7,406 nt of DNA, taken from assembly GCA_027083485.1 (NCBI GenBank), contig JALWOO010000177.1:1-7406 (forward strand). The letters run 5' to 3'. The notes below the pieces were generated by a model. That model did not search any database, had not been told where the DNA came from, and saw only the letters and a list, made by a program, of their open reading frames with translations. This document shows positions 6,569-7,406 of the stretch, piece by piece. The stretch comes from Amylibacter sp. Its GTDB lineage: Bacteria; Pseudomonadota; Alphaproteobacteria; Rhodobacterales; Rhodobacteraceae. Position numbers and translations under genes: made by a program. Positions within the stretch are counted from its first letter, which is position 1, and each line of letters begins with the position of its first letter.

Positions 6569-7312
6569 ATGAAACGTTTTACCTTTGCGCTCCTGACCAT
6601 CGCCCTGCTGGGTTTTGCCGGTTTGGCGACTGCAACCCTGATGCCCAAAGCCGCAGCCAATGGCGAATGTGTCGTGTTGCTGCACGGCTTGGCACGCACG
6701 TCGAAATCCTTTTTGCTGATGGAATGGCGGTTGCAACAGGATGGCTATCAGGTTGTGAATGCCAATTACCCGTCAACAGAAAAACCGGTCGCCGAACTGG
6801 CTGCCGAAACCATCCCCGACGCGGTGCAGCAGTGCAAAAGCGCTAAAACCCTGCATTTTGTAACCCATTCCATGGGCGGCATCTTGTTGCGCCAATATAT
6901 GGCCACCCCTGCCAACCGGCCTGCTAATCTGGGGCGGGTCGTGATGCTGGCACCGCCGAACAAAGGCTCTGAAATCGTCGATGAACTGGCGGATTTTCCG
7001 GGCTTTGGCTGGATCAACGGTGTGGCGGGGGCAGAACTTGGCACCGGTGCAAACAGCCTGCCCAACCGGCTTGGCCCTGTGGATTTCCCGCTGGGGGTGA
7101 TCGCGGGCAACAGCAGTATCAGCCCGTATTTTTCATTCCTGTTACCGGGGCCTGATGATGGCAAGGTGAGTGTTGAAAGCACCAAGGTTTCGGGTATGGT
7201 GGACCATATTACCTTGCCTGCGACTCATACCTTTATGATGAACAACCCCGATGTTTATAATCAGGTGATCGCCTTTTTGGCATCGGGGCATTTTGCGCAG
7301 GACGTGCCATAG
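6569..7312 (+). CDS. Exported alpha/beta-hydrolase, lipase/esterase type
   Basis: This is a 247-aa protein of the alpha/beta-hydrolase fold. It begins with a basic MKR and a hydrophobic core (about 5-22). PKAAA-NG around 26-32 is a plausible signal peptidase I site, so export to the periplasm or beyond is likely. The oxyanion HG motif is in [10 protein letters not shown] (35-44). The nucleophile elbow is THSMGG with S101. The acid is probably D196 or D197 in GPDDGKVS, where lipases often read DG.V, and the catalytic histidine is H220 in THTFMM. The proportions fit a triacylglycerol-lipase or PGAP1-like esterase of the LipA/EstA sort. The substrate cannot be told. It probably has its own promoter and is not part of the dtd unit. 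Confidence 0.88.
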   Translation: MKRFTFALLTIALLGFAGLATATLMPKAAANGECVVLLHGLARTSKSFLLMEWRLQQDGYQVVNANYPSTEKPVAELAAETIPDAVQQCKSAKTLHFVTHSMGGILLRQYMATPANRPANLGRVVMLAPPNKGSEIVDELADFPGFGWINGVAGAELGTGANSLPNRLGPVDFPLGVIAGNSSISPYFSFLLPGPDDGKVSVESTKVSGMVDHITLPATHTFMMNNPDVYNQVIAFLASGHFAQDVP

Positions 7313-7325
7313 GGTATTTATTCTT

Positions 7326-7404
7326 TTCGAATTCGTTTAAATATCCCCGCCGGAGGCTAGAAAACTTTTATGCCTCCGGCGGGGATATTTATGACGAATT
7401 CGAA
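7326..7404. repeat. Long inverted repeat after the lipase gene
   Basis: A perfect 20-bp inner stem pairs TAAATATCCCCGCCGGAGGC (7338-7357) with its complement at 7372-7391, around a 14-nt loop. An outer 11-bp stem pairs TTCGAATTCGT (7326-7336) with 7394-7404. The two stems are separated by a small asymmetric internal loop (one base against two). The total is 31 paired bases, and wobble pairs may continue to the window edge. It lies 13 bp past the lipase stop and may act as a bidirectional terminator or RNA-stabilising hairpin, though no clean U-tract follows. The AAATATCC core is shared with the element at 3361-3434, which suggests a dispersed family. Confidence 0.75.
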
Positions 7405-7406
7405 GG

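Noticed and set aside
1..7406. CRISPR array, prophage, insertion sequence, toxin-antitoxin or defence system
   Set aside because: There are no regularly spaced repeats, no transposase or integrase motifs and no toxin-antitoxin-like gene pairs. Apart from the small unknown ORF, every gene belongs to a recognisable family with a core or envelope role.

Overview
This window looks like ordinary chromosome from an alphaproteobacterium, most likely of the Rhodobacterales/roseobacter type. The reasons are the BON-repeat/OmpA-like envelope gene directly downstream of ubiA, ubiA lying divergent to rsmE, the short NAD kinase, the style of the GlyA and UbiA sequences, and GC-rich intergenic palindromes with an AAATATCC core. 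The species assignment is inference from pattern memory, not from a search. No mobile element, phage gene, CRISPR array, tRNA or rRNA is visible, and nothing here amounts to a new multi-gene system.

Layout, left to right. Positions 1-1550 (minus) hold a partial envelope protein with three degenerate BON-like repeats that enters an OmpA-type C-terminal domain as it leaves the window. Upstream of it on the same strand is ubiA (1624-2610), for ubiquinone synthesis. Its ATG lies 11 bp from the ATG of the divergent rsmE (2622-3353), which methylates 16S rRNA. rsmE and glyA (3479-4774, minus) converge on a 125-bp intergenic stretch with two adjacent hairpins. A 223-bp divergent regulatory region separates glyA from nadK. 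It carries a perfect 16-bp palindrome and a pair of 9-bp direct repeats 21 bp apart. nadK (4998-5765), a 90-residue unknown ORF and dtd (6073-6510) follow as a compact plus-strand cluster. A secreted or periplasmic alpha/beta-hydrolase of lipase type (6569-7312) comes next, and the window ends in a long inverted repeat (7326-7404).

Most genes are central housekeeping: quinone synthesis, ribosome modification, one-carbon and glycine metabolism, NADP supply and tRNA proofreading. They are not one pathway. The most informative second-look items are the glyA-nadK control region, the near-absent leaders of rsmE and the lipase gene, the unknown 90-aa protein, the repeat architecture of the OmpA-like protein, and the two intergenic palindromic elements that share a short core.
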